Part shown: positions 29,546 to 39,357 of the stretch, piece after piece
Numbering within the stretch: position 1 is the stretch's first letter
Layout: every line of letters begins with the position of its first letter
Assembly (NCBI GenBank): GCA_005772855.1
Contig: SXIK01000173.1
Location: 1 to 64,000 of the forward strand
Length of the DNA: 64,000 bases
Source: Planctomycetia bacterium
Lineage (GTDB): Bacteria; Planctomycetota; UBA8108; SXIK01
Direction of reading: 5' to 3'
Position numbers and translations under genes: made by a program
The notes under the pieces: model-generated
What the model saw: only the letters and a program-made list of their open reading frames with translations
Told to the model about the DNA's origin: nothing
Database searches by the model: none

Positions 29546-30025
29546 TCAGATTGTTCTTGCGAGAACCAGGGTACTCCCGCCGTTGTAGTGCTCGACCCGA
29601 TCCATGTAGTGCGACATCAGGTAAAGCCCACGTCCCGATTCGCGCCAAATCCCTTCGGACTTGAGAGGATTTCTCACTTGTTCCGGGTCAAATCCCTGCC
29701 CCTCATCCGAAACAACCACGCTCCACTCCGCGTCGCTCAGAAAGATCTGGAAACGAACCTTTTTCTTGAAATCCTTCTTGTTGCCGTGAAGCACCGCATT
29801 TTGAAGAGCTTCCTCAAGGCAGAGCGCGATCTTGGAGTCCTCTCCTGGCCGGATAACCCCTTCACTTCGCAGAAAATCCATTGCTCTCACAACGAGCGGC
29901 GCCACCAACGCAGAGTCACTCGGGATCTCTCGATCCAGGATGACCTGCCCCGGGCTTGTTGGCGGCCCCTTGTGCAAGGCAATGCGGGCCTTCATCTCGA
30001 CAACATCGTCTCCTTTGCTTGCCAT
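29546..30025 (-). CDS. HATPase_c anti-sigma/serine kinase (RsbW-like)
   Basis: ALCLEEALQNAVLHGNKKD (N-box), VVVSDEGQGFDPEQV, SGRGLYLMSHYMD. The ORF track extends to 30079; internal Met preferred because upstream sequence runs into repeat copy D. Confidence 0.88.
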   Translation of the reverse strand: MASKGDDVVEMKARIALHKGPPTSPGQVILDREIPSDSALVAPLVVRAMDFLRSEGVIRPGEDSKIALCLEEALQNAVLHGNKKDFKKKVRFQIFLSDAEWSVVVSDEGQGFDPEQVRNPLKSEGIWRESGRGLYLMSHYMDRVEHYNGGSTLVLARTI

Positions 30026-30062
30026 CGTCAAAGAATAGGATGGGCTTGCGCTCGAGTCAAAT

Positions 30063-30466
30063 GGACTCCGCGTGACCATGATTGGGACAGCTTGACCGAG
30101 GGCTCACCCACCCTCGGCGCCGGAGGCGCCCGGCACTGATCAAGGGCCGAGGAGGGGGGCAGGGCGACCAGGGTGGGAACCCTGACACCCGAGGCCGGCG
30201 GGGTGAGGACGACCGATGAGGGAGTCGGAACGGCCGGAGGCGGCGGGAACCGCTAAGCGGTCGCCGCCGAGGCCTGGCCCGGAGCACGTACGTAGCACGT
30301 GACGAAGGGCGCTAAGCGATCGCCGCCGAGGGTCTTGCGGCGAGCTTGCGCAGCCGCAAACGGCTCGGAGGGAGCCTGGCCTGGAGGCGCACGCGCAACG
30401 TGTGACCGGAGGGGGCGCCGCCAGGCGCCTCGGAGCGGGGGAAGACTTACGTCCCCCGCGAGGCAA
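30063..30466 (-). repeat. Dispersed hairpin element, expanded copy D with internal hairpin repeats
   Basis: Reverse complement: gcctcgcgggggacgtaagtcttcccccgctccgaggcgcctggcggcgcc ... ggtgggtgagccctcggtcaagctgtcccaatcatggtcacgcggagtcc. Confidence 0.7.
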
Positions 30467-30598
30467 ATACAAGCAAAGACCACAGGTCCGCTAACCATGC
30501 GAGTTTGACGCATTCACGGCACAGTGCTACTTTCCTGTGTCAGTATTGCCTGCTCAAACCACGATCTCCGGATCCATGAGCGAGCGTAAGACTACTTA

Positions 30599-31255
30599 AT
30601 GAGCCCACAGAACCGAACCTCCCGCCGAAGAATCGGAGAAATCCTCGTTAACGACGGGATCGTCTCCCAGGAGCAGATTGAAGATGCCCTTGCGATCCAA
30701 AAGCGGTCCAGGGAGCCGCTCGGTTCCATCCTGCTGGACATGGGGGTGGTGAACGAAGCTGATATCGCCAAGACGATCTGCGTTCAGTATCAGCTGCCGT
30801 TTATCTGTCTGAATAACTACGAGATCGACGAAACGCTTGCGCAACTCCTCCCCCGAGAGTTGCTCCACCAGCAGAAGATTCTTCCCTTCGACAGGATTGG
30901 CGACATCCTGCTTGCAGCTGTTGCTGAAGTGCCGGAGGAGACCGTGCTTGCCCTCATCGCAAAGCGAACCCAGCTGAGTCTCGCTCTCTACGTTGGGTAT
31001 TTCTCCGAAATCACGAAAGAGCTGACCCGCCTGTGCCCTCAAGACGTCACGTCCAGGGCACAACCCACGGCGCAAGAAGAACCTGACATCGAGACGGAGA
31101 ATGATCTCGAGAATGAAGATCCCGAGGACAAGGACTCTCAGGAAGAGTCACCTACGTTGACTTTCGGCTCCGGAAAGGGCTCATTTCTGGCGGAGCTGGA
31201 CTCGACTTGGGACTCGATCTTTGACGCTCCCAAGGACGAGGCCGGCAAGAAGTAG
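30599..31255 (+). CDS. Stand-alone GspE/PilB N-terminal (MshEN-like) domain protein
   Basis: RRIGEILVNDGIVSQEQIEDALAIQKRSREPLGSILLDMGVVNEADIAKTICVQYQLPFI; ends in an acidic tail; no ATPase domain. Confidence 0.85.
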   Translation: MSPQNRTSRRRIGEILVNDGIVSQEQIEDALAIQKRSREPLGSILLDMGVVNEADIAKTICVQYQLPFICLNNYEIDETLAQLLPRELLHQQKILPFDRIGDILLAAVAEVPEETVLALIAKRTQLSLALYVGYFSEITKELTRLCPQDVTSRAQPTAQEEPDIETENDLENEDPEDKDSQEESPTLTFGSGKGSFLAELDSTWDSIFDAPKDEAGKK

Positions 31256-31337
31256 CTTCACCGCGGCATGTCACAGCCGCCGCCGAAAAGCCCGCGACTT
31301 GCGTTCGTCCACACGTCTTCCTACAATCCGCAGAGGA

Positions 31338-34013
31338 ATGGCCTGTGAGAAGGAAGAGACTGCCCGCGACACGCCCATGATGCGCCAATACTTCGCCGTG
31401 AAGGAGAAGTACTCAAAGGAAATCGTCTTCTTCCGCATGGGCGACTTCTACGAGATGTTCTTCGACGATGCCCGAGTCGCCTCCGAAATCCTCGGCATAG
31501 CGCTCACTTCACGCTCCAAGGAGAAGGACGCGATCCCCATGGCGGGAGTTCCAGTGCGTGCCGTGGACTCTTACCTCCCGAGACTGCTCAAGGCCGGTAA
31601 GCGAGTGGCCATTTGCGAGCAGGTGGGCGATGCACGGGAGCCGAAGGGTCTCGTGGAGCGAGCGGTTGTCCGAATCATCTCTCCTGGAACCATCACGGAC
31701 GAGCGACTCGTCGGCGAGAAGACGAACAACTATATTTGCGCACTCTCCGTGGATCACGGTCTCTACGGATTTGCCTGGCTCGACGTTTCGACTGGACAAT
31801 TCCTCATCTGGGAGTCGAGCGATGCAAACGCCATCAGCGCACAGCTATCCAGGCTCGAGCCCGCAGAGTGCCTCCTGCCGGACGGCCTGTCCTTCTCACT
31901 CGACAAGCACACCGAGCTCGAGGATTGCCTGCGCCAGACGGTGAGGACTTTGTACCCCGCCCCCTATTTTGAGAAGGAAACGGCCTACCGAAACCTCATC
32001 GAGCACTTCCGAACACGCACGCTCGAGGGCTTTGGCTGCGAGCACCTTCATGCGGCGGCACAAGCCGGTGGCGCTTTGATTAGCTACGTGCGTGAGACGC
32101 AAATGAATGCGCTCTCCCACATCACAAAGGTAGGAGCCTACCAGGCAAGCAGACACATCCCGATTGATCGGGCAACCCGGCATGCGCTAGAGTTGATCAG
32201 AACACAGCGTGGCGAGGAAGGGCCCGGCACTCTTCTTGACTCCCTGGATACCACCTTGACCGCGCTCGGCGGGCGCCTCTTGAGAAGTTGGATCCTCTCC
32301 CCTCTATCTGCAGTCGATGCGGTCAACGAGCGTCTGGACGCGGTAGCGGAACTGCACACGAACCCGAATTTGCTTTCCTCCCTGGCCGACACGCTTCACC
32401 AAGTGCACGACATTGAACGGATTGCAACTCGCATAAGCTACAGGAGTGCAAACGCACGCGACCTCATTGCCCTTCGAACAACCCTGGATCTCATTCCGAA
32501 GATCCGAGGACTTCTTGAGGAGTGCAAATCGGAGCTGTTGCATCGGGCCGTGGAGCGGCTGGTCGTGCCAGCAGGAGTGAAGGAAGAGTTAGCAAAGGCC
32601 ATCGTGGATGCTCCCCCGCTGGCGGTATCGGAGGGAGGAATCCTGCGAGATGGCTACGATCCAGCGGTTGATGAGCTGAGAGAGATTGGATCGCAGGGCA
32701 CGCGCTGGATCGCCCGATTCCAGGAAGAGGAAATCCAACGGACCGGAATCTCATCGCTCAAGATCGGCTTTCACCAAGTTTTTGGTTACTACATCGAAAT
32801 CACCAACTCACACCGGGACAAGATTCCCGAAAACTATCATCGCAAGCAAACGTTAAAGAACTGCGAACGATACATCACTCCGGACTTGAAGGACTACGAA
32901 GCGAAAGTCTTGAGTGCCAGAGACCGCGTCATGGCTCTCGAGTTCGAACTTTTCTGCCGGCTAAGAGACATGGCTGCTGCTCACATCCCCCTCTACCAAT
33001 CGGCTGCGCAGGCCATCGCAGAAGTGGACGTACTGACCGCCTTCGCGGCCCTGGCAGTGCAGCGAGGCTACACCCGACCAAGAGTCGACGATTCGCATCG
33101 GCTCTTCATACAAGGCGGACGGCATCCCGTGGTCGAAAACGTTATTGGGAAGGAAGGTTTTGTATCCAACGATGTGGATCTCGATGATGACAGACACGTC
33201 ATGATCATCACGGGTCCCAACATGGCCGGAAAGTCCACCTATATACGGCAGGTGGCCATCCTGACACTGATGGCTCACATCGGCAGCTTTGTCCCTGCCA
33301 ATCGTGCCGAAATGGGCGTTGTGGACCGGCTTTTCACCCGTGTTGGGGCGGCAGACGACCTTACTCGCGGGCAGTCGACCTTCATGGTCGAGATGAACGA
33401 AACAGCAAACATTCTGAATAATGCAACCGAGAAGAGCTTGATCATCCTCGACGAGGTCGGTCGAGGCACGAGCACCTACGACGGGGTGAGCCTCGCCTGG
33501 TCGATCACAGAGCATATTGCTGACAGGATCGGGGCCAGAACTCTCTTCGCGACCCACTACCACGAGCTGACCTCCCTGGCACAGAATTACGCGACTGTCC
33601 GTAACTTCAACTTCGCCGTCAAGGAGTGGAACGACGAGATCATCTTCCTCAAGAAGATCGTGAACGGCGCCACAGACAAGAGCTACGGGATCCACGTTGC
33701 CCGGCTTGCGGGCATTCCCCGTGAGGTGCTCGACCGAGCCAAGGAGATCCTCTGCAACCTGGAGTCGCAGGCCATGGACATGCATGACAAGCCCGCAATG
33801 GCTGCTCGTCACCGGGCCGCACCGGTTCGAACCCGCACGACGCAGGATGGTCATCGACCGGAAAACCTGGAAGATGCCGGCCTTTGCCAGCTGGACCTGT
33901 TCCAGGACCTTAATGCCCGGCTACTCAAAGAGCTCAAGAAACTCGATTTGGACCGAATGACTCCCCTGGAGGCACTTCAGTACCTCGCCGAATTGCGTAA
34001 GCGGATTGTCTAA
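31338..34013 (+). CDS. mutS: DNA mismatch repair protein MutS
   Basis: FFRMGDFYEMFFDDA, Walker A TGPNMAGKSTYIRQ, DEVGRGTSTYDG, FATHYHELT. Confidence 0.98.
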   Translation: MACEKEETARDTPMMRQYFAVKEKYSKEIVFFRMGDFYEMFFDDARVASEILGIALTSRSKEKDAIPMAGVPVRAVDSYLPRLLKAGKRVAICEQVGDAREPKGLVERAVVRIISPGTITDERLVGEKTNNYICALSVDHGLYGFAWLDVSTGQFLIWESSDANAISAQLSRLEPAECLLPDGLSFSLDKHTELEDCLRQTVRTLYPAPYFEKETAYRNLIEHFRTRTLEGFGCEHLHAAAQAGGALISYVRETQMNALSHITKVGAYQASRHIPIDRATRHALELIRTQRGEEGPGTLLDSLDTTLTALGGRLLRSWILSPLSAVDAVNERLDAVAELHTNPNLLSSLADTLHQVHDIERIATRISYRSANARDLIALRTTLDLIPKIRGLLEECKSELLHRAVERLVVPAGVKEELAKAIVDAPPLAVSEGGILRDGYDPAVDELREIGSQGTRWIARFQEEEIQRTGISSLKIGFHQVFGYYIEITNSHRDKIPENYHRKQTLKNCERYITPDLKDYEAKVLSARDRVMALEFELFCRLRDMAAAHIPLYQSAAQAIAEVDVLTAFAALAVQRGYTRPRVDDSHRLFIQGGRHPVVENVIGKEGFVSNDVDLDDDRHVMIITGPNMAGKSTYIRQVAILTLMAHIGSFVPANRAEMGVVDRLFTRVGAADDLTRGQSTFMVEMNETANILNNATEKSLIILDEVGRGTSTYDGVSLAWSITEHIADRIGARTLFATHYHELTSLAQNYATVRNFNFAVKEWNDEIIFLKKIVNGATDKSYGIHVARLAGIPREVLDRAKEILCNLESQAMDMHDKPAMAARHRAAPVRTRTTQDGHRPENLEDAGLCQLDLFQDLNARLLKELKKLDLDRMTPLEALQYLAELRKRIV

Positions 34014-34057
34014 TAACCTGTATCAAGATTCGCTCCGGGGCCAGGACGAGACGTTGA

Positions 34058-34118
34058 TATGCTCCTCGCGGTCATGATTGGGACATCTTGATCGATGCTC
34101 TCCCCCGCGAGGAGGACA
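34058..34118 (-). repeat. Dispersed hairpin element, minimal copy E
   Basis: gctcctcgcggtcatgattgggacatcttgatcgatgctctcccccgcgaggaggac; termini form an inverted repeat (ctcctcgcgg / ccgcgaggag). Confidence 0.65.
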
Positions 34119-34134
34119 CTACGATGGAGGGGAG

Positions 34135-36939
34135 TCAATTGCGGCCGCCGCGGCCATGGTCCAATTCGTACTGGAGCTTTACAAGCTCTCGAACGACGCG
34201 TTTTGCATCCCATCGTTTGCGCGGATCTTTTTCAACCATGCCAAGAAACAACGCTTCCATTCCAATCGGATACCGGTTCAGGACCTCCCGGGGAAGAGTG
34301 ATCTTGATCTCTCGGTTGGCCTGGATCGTGTCTCGCCCCCTCAACTCCGGAAATGGAGGAGCTCCGGTCGCCATTTCAAAGGCCATGATTCCCAGGCTGA
34401 AGACGTCGGACTTGAAACCTCCGTATTCATCTTTGCCACGTTCCGGTGCCATGTAGCGAGGCGTCCCCAGTACAGGCAACTTTTCGAGCTGATAGCCACG
34501 GGCATCATCCTTCATCCGAAACGAGATTCCAAAGTCCGCGATCTTTACCGAAGCCACCGGCACCTCACTCGACATTCCACCAAGAATTGCATACCAGTTG
34601 CCATCCTTCCGAAACCACTCCCTGAGAATCTCCCGGACCTCTTTTCGGACGTCCTCACGCCGCGCAAGTAGGCGATAGATCCTCACAATTTCTTGCATCA
34701 TCTCGCAAGCCAAGTCGGCCTGATACTCACAACGTGCGAGGTGGGCTCCTTCTAGCAGCGCCTCAACAGCCTTCGAGTACTCATGGCAGCCAGCGAGGTG
34801 GCGAGCTCGCAATTGCTGAAGCTCCGGCGACTCCAGAACGGGGACGGTCTGAAGCAATCGGGACAGTCTCCGATGCAAATGCGGACGCTCCTGTTCTGGA
34901 ATTCTGTCGGCTGCATAGTGCTGAAAGGCGACATTGGTGAACCCGTACCAGGTCCGACCCTCCTCGGTAATAAACCCCTCGGCAAGGAGACTCCGCACTA
35001 TAAAAAAAAGAGAGGTCTCATTGATGTCATGCAGTCGGAGGAGGGTGTCAAAGATGAAATGCGGTCCAACGAATGCCGCCATCTCCAATACGTGCCGCTC
35101 CATCTTTCCGCACGACCTGTACTTCTCGTGGAGACTCTTGCCTTCCGCGAGTTCAAACTCCTGCTGGCGCGGACGGTAGGTGATCCGGCCCGAAACTCGA
35201 TCAAGAGAAAGTACCCCACGCTCAAGAAAGCCCCGGATGATCTCAAGCAACTTCGCGAAGTTGCCTCGACTTAGCCGGTACAGGTGCGAAGCCAGGTCCA
35301 ATCCAGTCAGTGAGTCCCTGAAGATGAGCTGCAAGTATCGCTGGATCTGATACCCCGTGAGTGGTCGCAGGTAGAGCTCTTTCGTGGCCGGCGTGACCCG
35401 TTCGAGGAACTGTTTCAAGCTGCCGTTGGTGCGAATCTCGCCCAGCACCATGGTGCCGACAAGGAGCAGCCTTTTCGTCTGGAGTAAGGGAGCCAACTGA
35501 GTAAGCAGATCACAGGCGACTGGGATGGCGGCCCCTAGGCTCAAGAGGCGCAAGACGACAGGTCCGGTCGTCGAAGAAAACCATTGCTGAATTTGCTCAG
35601 CAATCTGGCGAAGGGACAGATTACTGGCTGGCTTTGCACCCATGATTTGCTCATGAAGATGCGGAAGCCCCTCGATTCGAGAGCAATCGAATTCCAGGAG
35701 ACGTGTGGGCTTGCCACTGGCACCAGACTCGCAATGGACTCCTTGAGCCTCTTTTGTCCGGAGGAACTCGCTCACGAGGCGATTCTTGCCTGTGCCAGCT
35801 TCGCCCTCCACAAGAAGAAAGTAACCACGCCCTTCGCTGATGCGGTCAAAGTAATGGGACAGAAAGTTCCACTCTGACTGTCTTGGAAAGTAGGGTGGAT
35901 CAAGCGCTGCCTCGCGGACTGGCTCTCCCGCGCGACGCCGAATCTCCTCGACAAGTCCGGCATCATACCGGGAGCTGTGGCTCGAATCAGCCGAGGACGC
36001 TACCGATGGAAAATCGAACTCCAGGATTCCTTGCGCGGGGTCGAAACCCAAATCGGTGGCGGCTTCGGGGCCAGCAGACTCCCGGGGCAGACACCTGCCC
36101 CCCACCAACAGCACATTGGCAGGCTTGATGTCACTGTGCACAACCCCCTGGCGGTGTGCAGCCACAAGCCCGCAGGCGACCTGCTTCAAGATCTCGAGCA
36201 CCTCCAGCGGCTGGAGCTTCCGCTCCTTCATGATGTGGAAAAGACTACGGCCTTCGACGTACTCCATGCTGATGAAGTGGCGGTCGCCGTCAACCCCGTG
36301 CTCGAAGACACGAATCACGTTGGGGTGATCGACCTCACGGGCAAGAACGGCTTCGCGATTGTGGAAAAAGTCCATGAAGGCCTCCTTGCGATCCGTAGTG
36401 GACCGGATGAACTTGACGGCCACTTCACGGTTCGAGTCCAGGTCGATCGCGCGGTAGACCGTGCCCATGCCGCCCTGTCCGAGGCGCCTCAGCAGGTAAA
36501 ACCTTCCGTGACGCCGTGGAATCTGCTCATGATGTTGGGAAGCGCCGTCAGCGCAGGGCTTGCCCACGCCCGGAGACAAACGCACGTGGCTTTCGAACGG
36601 TGCCGTCTCGAGAGATCCCAGGGTCAGATTGCCCGTGAGAGACGTTGTCGGGGGAACTGCCTCAAACTCAAGCACCTCGTCCCCCAGCTGGACGCGATCA
36701 CCCAGGTCGAGTCGAGTCTCTCGTTGAATGCGAACGCCGTTGACCCAGGTACCGTTCGTACTGCCGAGGTCGGCTATGAAGAACTCGTCTCCCCGCAACT
36801 CAATTCTTGCGTGCTTCCGCGACACACTCTTCACGTCGAGTATGCATTCGAGGTTTGGCTCGCGACCCAGCACCGCCATCTTGGCAATCGTGAAGGTTCT
36901 GTCGGAGCCGCCCTGAGTCTTCCAGACCAGCCTCACCAT
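34135..36939 (-). CDS. FHA-Ser/Thr protein kinase with a STAND/AAA-like module inserted inside the kinase domain
   Basis: FHA (GSTNGTWVNGVRI); kinase GQGGMGTVYRA, VAVK, HSDIKPAN (aa ~268-275); insert with GEAGTGKN; then VKIADFG (aa ~802-804), PRYMAPE, SDVFSLGIMAFEMATGAPPF in the same ORF. Confidence 0.9.
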   Translation of the reverse strand: MVRLVWKTQGGSDRTFTIAKMAVLGREPNLECILDVKSVSRKHARIELRGDEFFIADLGSTNGTWVNGVRIQRETRLDLGDRVQLGDEVLEFEAVPPTTSLTGNLTLGSLETAPFESHVRLSPGVGKPCADGASQHHEQIPRRHGRFYLLRRLGQGGMGTVYRAIDLDSNREVAVKFIRSTTDRKEAFMDFFHNREAVLAREVDHPNVIRVFEHGVDGDRHFISMEYVEGRSLFHIMKERKLQPLEVLEILKQVACGLVAAHRQGVVHSDIKPANVLLVGGRCLPRESAGPEAATDLGFDPAQGILEFDFPSVASSADSSHSSRYDAGLVEEIRRRAGEPVREAALDPPYFPRQSEWNFLSHYFDRISEGRGYFLLVEGEAGTGKNRLVSEFLRTKEAQGVHCESGASGKPTRLLEFDCSRIEGLPHLHEQIMGAKPASNLSLRQIAEQIQQWFSSTTGPVVLRLLSLGAAIPVACDLLTQLAPLLQTKRLLLVGTMVLGEIRTNGSLKQFLERVTPATKELYLRPLTGYQIQRYLQLIFRDSLTGLDLASHLYRLSRGNFAKLLEIIRGFLERGVLSLDRVSGRITYRPRQQEFELAEGKSLHEKYRSCGKMERHVLEMAAFVGPHFIFDTLLRLHDINETSLFFIVRSLLAEGFITEEGRTWYGFTNVAFQHYAADRIPEQERPHLHRRLSRLLQTVPVLESPELQQLRARHLAGCHEYSKAVEALLEGAHLARCEYQADLACEMMQEIVRIYRLLARREDVRKEVREILREWFRKDGNWYAILGGMSSEVPVASVKIADFGISFRMKDDARGYQLEKLPVLGTPRYMAPERGKDEYGGFKSDVFSLGIMAFEMATGAPPFPELRGRDTIQANREIKITLPREVLNRYPIGMEALFLGMVEKDPRKRWDAKRVVRELVKLQYELDHGRGGRN

Positions 36940-36987
36940 ACGTTTGAAATTGTAACACGCGGCAGCGATCCCCGGGCCCGCGCCCCA

Positions 36988-37188
36988 TTAGTCCGACTTC
37001 TCACGCGCGAGATGCTGATCAAGGTTTTCGCGTGTGACAAGCCCCACCTTGCGGGGCGACGGCACGAAGAGCTTCACGCTCGACGGTCGGGACTCAACCC
37101 AGTCGTCCAACTCGGCCATGACAGCACTCAGCCAGGACAGTTTCCGCAGCAAACGCTCAGACCTCTCGGAATAACAATCAGCTTTCAT
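36988..37188 (-). CDS. Small hypothetical protein
   Basis: MKADCYSERSERLLRKLSWLSAVMAELDDWVESRPSSVKLFVPSPRKVGLVTRENLDQHLAREKSD; protein-like composition and same strand as neighbours. Confidence 0.4.
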   Translation of the reverse strand: MKADCYSERSERLLRKLSWLSAVMAELDDWVESRPSSVKLFVPSPRKVGLVTRENLDQHLAREKSD

Positions 37189-37244
37189 GGCGAAGAGTAG
37201 CATCCTTTTCGGAAGATGGCGATAACGCAGCAGGAGCCGCGAAA

Positions 37245-39326
37245 TCAAGCGTTCTGGACAAGGATGGCACTCAACGGGTCGCACTCCGTCACCGGCGCTT
37301 GACAGGCGAAATCTCGGCAGACGTAGACGGTCGATTTGTCATCAACCGGCGTCTTCCCGCCAAGGAGGGGGACCATCTTCGAGGTCTCCCCCACGCGTTC
37401 AGGGGAGCACCCTGCGATCACCTTGCTCGGAAGGAACCGCCGATGTACCACACGGAGTAGATCCCGCGTCTCGGCCCTGCGCAAGTCGCCCACAACGCAG
37501 ATCTCCACGGGCGGATGAAGGAAAAAGTCGAGGGCGAGCACCGTGTAGTTCATTGCCATGGGCGCCCGCTCCAGGTAACCCCGTACACCCCGCAACAATT
37601 CCAGCACCCTTTCTCGGTAGACCGCGAGGCCCGTGAGGCGTTCGAGGCGCAAGAGGTTGAGAGCAGCGACGCCGTTTCCCGAGGGAGTGGCGTTGTCGAG
37701 GTTGTCCTTTCGACGCGTAATGAGCGACTCGTGATAAGGCGCCGTGTAGAAGAATCCGCCGCCGACACCGTCCCAGAAGTTCTGGAGCAGCGTATCGGTG
37801 AGTTCCTTCGCTCGAGCGAGATGGGTAAGCGCAAAGGTCGCCTCAAACAGGTCAAGGAAAGCCTCGGCCGCGTAGGCGTAGTCATCCAGGTAGCCAGGAA
37901 ACTGTGTGCGGCCATCCTTGTGCGTGCGATGAAGGCGCCCCGCGGGGCAAAGATTTGCCACAAGGAAGGCCGCCGAACTTTCAGCCGCATCCAGGTAGCG
38001 ACGGTCCTCAAGCACCTGAAAGCCCCGGGCAAAGGCCGAAATCATGAGGCCGTTCCACGCCGCCAGTATCTTCTCGTCGCGGAAGGGCTTGACTCGAAGC
38101 GCTCGAGCCGAGTAGAGCGCTTCTCTGCCACGACTCACCGCCCCGGCAAGCACCAGCGCATCTACCCGCAGAAGCCTGGCCACCGTTTCGAGCGAACGGG
38201 GCACGTTGGGAATGCTCATTCCATTCTCGAAGTTGCCCTCCCGCAAGATGTTGAAGTATTCGCAGACAAGCCTGGCGTCATCCTTGCCGAGCAAGGCCTC
38301 CACCTCCGCCGTAGTCCAGACAAAGAACTTTCCCTCCTCACCCTCGCTGTCAGCATCAGTAGCCGAATAGAAGCCCCCTTCAGGACTTGTCATCTCGCGA
38401 AGTACGTAATCAAGAATCTCTCGCGCAATCCGGGCGTAGAATTCCTTGCCCGTCACTTGAAAGGCTTCAAGGTAGGTGCGGGCCAGGAGTGCATTGTCGT
38501 AGAGCATCTTCTCGAAGTGCGGCACCAACCAACGCTCGTCGGTAGAGTAGCGATGGAAACCGCCGCCAATCTGGTCGTACATGCCGCCAAGGGCCATGCC
38601 TTCTAGCGTCCGCTCGCACATCTCCAGCACGTGAGAATCGCCCGAGCGCAGGTAATGCCGAAGAAGTGTCGAGATTTCGACCGAGCGCGGGAATTTCGGC
38701 GCCTGCCCAAAACCTCCGTACGTCCGATCGAAGGACCTCCTGGCATACTCGGCTCCTGCCTCGAAGACCTCGGCAGAGGGAAGCTCGCTTCCCGGGGGTA
38801 TTGACGGCGACTCAGCCAAGTGCTCCATGACTTGACGAGCCGTCTCCTCAACGCGTTCGCGCCCGGTGCGATAAACTTCGGCGAGTTGAGCAAGGATGTG
38901 ACCGAAACCGGGGCGCCCGTGCCGATTCTCCGGCGGAAAGTAGGTACCGCCCCAAAAAGGCTTGAGATCCGGCGTGAGGAACACGCTCAGCGGCCACCCT
39001 CCCGAGCCAGTGAGCATCTGAACCGCGCTCATGTAGATCGCGTCAATGTCGGGCCTTTCCTCACGATCCACCTTGATGCTCACGAAGTACTGGTTGAGGA
39101 GGCTCGCGATCGAATGGTTCTCAAATGATTCCCGTTCCATGACGTGACACCAGTGGCAGGCGGAGTAGCCCACCGACAAAAAAATTGGTCGGTCGAGGTC
39201 TCTCGCCTTCTTGAGCGCCTCATCTCCCCAGGAGTACCAGTCCACCGGGTTCAATGCGTGTTGCTGGAGGTAGGGGCTAGTCTCATCAGCAAGGCGATTG
39301 GGCTTGCACTTTCGATTGGCAGTCAT
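37245..39326 (-). CDS. Thioredoxin domain-containing protein (DUF255/YyaL/SPATA20 family)
   Basis: [70 protein letters not shown]. Confidence 0.96.
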   Translation of the reverse strand: MTANRKCKPNRLADETSPYLQQHALNPVDWYSWGDEALKKARDLDRPIFLSVGYSACHWCHVMERESFENHSIASLLNQYFVSIKVDREERPDIDAIYMSAVQMLTGSGGWPLSVFLTPDLKPFWGGTYFPPENRHGRPGFGHILAQLAEVYRTGRERVEETARQVMEHLAESPSIPPGSELPSAEVFEAGAEYARRSFDRTYGGFGQAPKFPRSVEISTLLRHYLRSGDSHVLEMCERTLEGMALGGMYDQIGGGFHRYSTDERWLVPHFEKMLYDNALLARTYLEAFQVTGKEFYARIAREILDYVLREMTSPEGGFYSATDADSEGEEGKFFVWTTAEVEALLGKDDARLVCEYFNILREGNFENGMSIPNVPRSLETVARLLRVDALVLAGAVSRGREALYSARALRVKPFRDEKILAAWNGLMISAFARGFQVLEDRRYLDAAESSAAFLVANLCPAGRLHRTHKDGRTQFPGYLDDYAYAAEAFLDLFEATFALTHLARAKELTDTLLQNFWDGVGGGFFYTAPYHESLITRRKDNLDNATPSGNGVAALNLLRLERLTGLAVYRERVLELLRGVRGYLERAPMAMNYTVLALDFFLHPPVEICVVGDLRRAETRDLLRVVHRRFLPSKVIAGCSPERVGETSKMVPLLGGKTPVDDKSTVYVCRDFACQAPVTECDPLSAILVQNA

Positions 39327-39357
39327 GGGATCTCGGAGGGAGGACCAGATGGAACAT

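Noticed and set aside
33820-33845. tRNA-like GGTTCGAACC motif
   Set aside because: Lies inside the mutS coding sequence and no acceptor or anticodon stems surround it.
35977-37200. 407-aa plus-strand ORF opposite the split kinase
   Set aside because: Mirror ORF of a well-supported CDS; no recognisable domain.
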